From contig NZ_JAUCMW010000022.1 of assembly GCF_030372765.1 (NCBI RefSeq), positions 35,310 through 77,947 of the forward strand: DNA of 42,638 nucleotides, written 5' to 3'. The notes beneath the pieces were generated by a model that saw only the letters and a list, made by a program, of their open reading frames with translations, ran no database searches and was not told the DNA's origin. This stretch comes from Labilibaculum sp. K2S. Its GTDB lineage: Bacteria; Bacteroidota; Bacteroidia; Bacteroidales; Marinifilaceae. Below, piece after piece: positions 42,394 to 42,638 of this stretch; position 1 is the stretch's first letter, and the number at the start of each line of letters is the position of its first letter. Position numbers and translations under genes: made by a program.

Positions 42394-42557
42394 AGCAATA
42401 TTTTCTACAAAGCAAGATATAGCAATAAAAACATCTATTCAAAATACTGAATTATTGCAAATTACTTCCATTACGAGCCGATTGGCTATTACTTACAGTA
42501 CTTCCATAATTATTCACCTCACCTAATCTGTAAGCAAATGAGAATTTACCGCATAAA

Positions 42558-42594
42558 AAAAGAGTCTCATTCCATTGTGGAACAAGACTCTTTT
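42558..42594 (-). terminator. rRNA operon terminator
   Basis: AAAAGAGTCTCATTCCA (42558-42574) pairs with TGGAACAAGACTCTTTT (42578-42594), 3-base loop, T-run on the minus strand. It follows the 5S rRNA gene directly. Confidence 0.9.
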
Positions 42595-42600
42595 AAAAGT

Positions 42601-42638
42601 TGGCATCGACCTACTCTCCCACCACCGGCAGTACCATC
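42601..42638 (-). rRNA. rrf: 5S ribosomal RNA, 3' end only (partial)
   Basis: The minus strand shows GATGGTACTGC, GGTGGGAGAGTAGGTCGATG and a final CC, the conserved 3' part of bacterial 5S rRNA; the rest lies beyond the right edge. The terminator directly downstream confirms that an rRNA operon on the minus strand ends here. Confidence 0.92.

Noticed and set aside
42326..42442. Longer N-terminus for ribosomal protein S15
   Set aside because: The extra 39 residues do not belong to the family, and the better start is ATG 42325.

Overview
The window looks like the chromosome of a member of the Bacteroidota, most likely a marine Bacteroidales/Marinilabiliales relative (inference). The evidence is an AT-rich genome, gene starts without clear Shine-Dalgarno sequences, repeated Bacteroidota-type promoter boxes (TAnnTTTG, once with a TTTG box 18 bases upstream), signal peptides ending in AQ, modular SprB/HYR/PA14 surface proteins, and lineage-typical genes such as the rSAM/lipoprotein pair, a DUF4294 protein and the protein usually labelled 'asparagine synthetase B'. 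There is no IS element, prophage, CRISPR array or tRNA.

Layout. 1-8.5 kb: three large minus-strand secreted modular surface proteins, the first cut by the window edge. The two complete ones end in the same pentapeptide (GIYHE), lack any recognisable type IX C-terminal domain, and share a 17-base promoter/palindrome at the same distance from their start codons. 8.6-13.7 kb: a YjjG-like HAD phosphatase, an intergenic structured RNA candidate with its own promoter box and strong terminator, a conserved protein of unknown function, dnaB and divergent ispE. 13.7-18.1 kb (minus): biotin carrier plus carboxyltransferase, lptG-like permease, tgt (lacking the usual zinc cysteines). 18.3-24.3 kb (plus): an odd family 2 glycosyltransferase, an ECF sigma factor, rsmG, rpmH, then a PASTA protein-rluD-ddl cluster. 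24.3-29.3 kb: a convergent intergenic region with three hairpin terminators, gcvP, an MBL-fold hydrolase and thpR on the minus strand. 29.4-33.2 kb: elbB, a small membrane protein, and the rSAM/SPASM enzyme with its lipoprotein partner, preceded by an array of nine 20-21 bp repeats, and a DUF4294 protein. 33.3-36.4 kb: a GC-richer structured intergenic element, arginine deiminase, a SpoU-type methyltransferase and a possible STAS-GHKL ATPase fusion. 36.5-42.6 kb (minus): an OmpA/TPR lipoprotein, a deoxynucleoside kinase, a small membrane protein, pnp, rpsO and the 3' end of a 5S rRNA, so an rRNA operon lies just beyond the right edge.

How it fits together. Most genes are housekeeping: replication (dnaB), isoprenoids (ispE), envelope assembly (lptG, ddl), translation and RNA turnover (tgt, rsmG, rluD, rpmH, rpsO, pnp) and one-carbon metabolism (gcvP). 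The unusual parts are the surface-protein cluster with its shared tail and promoter, the intergenic RNA near 9.5 kb, and the repeat array upstream of the rSAM/lipoprotein pair. All calls come from reading the sequence; no search was run.
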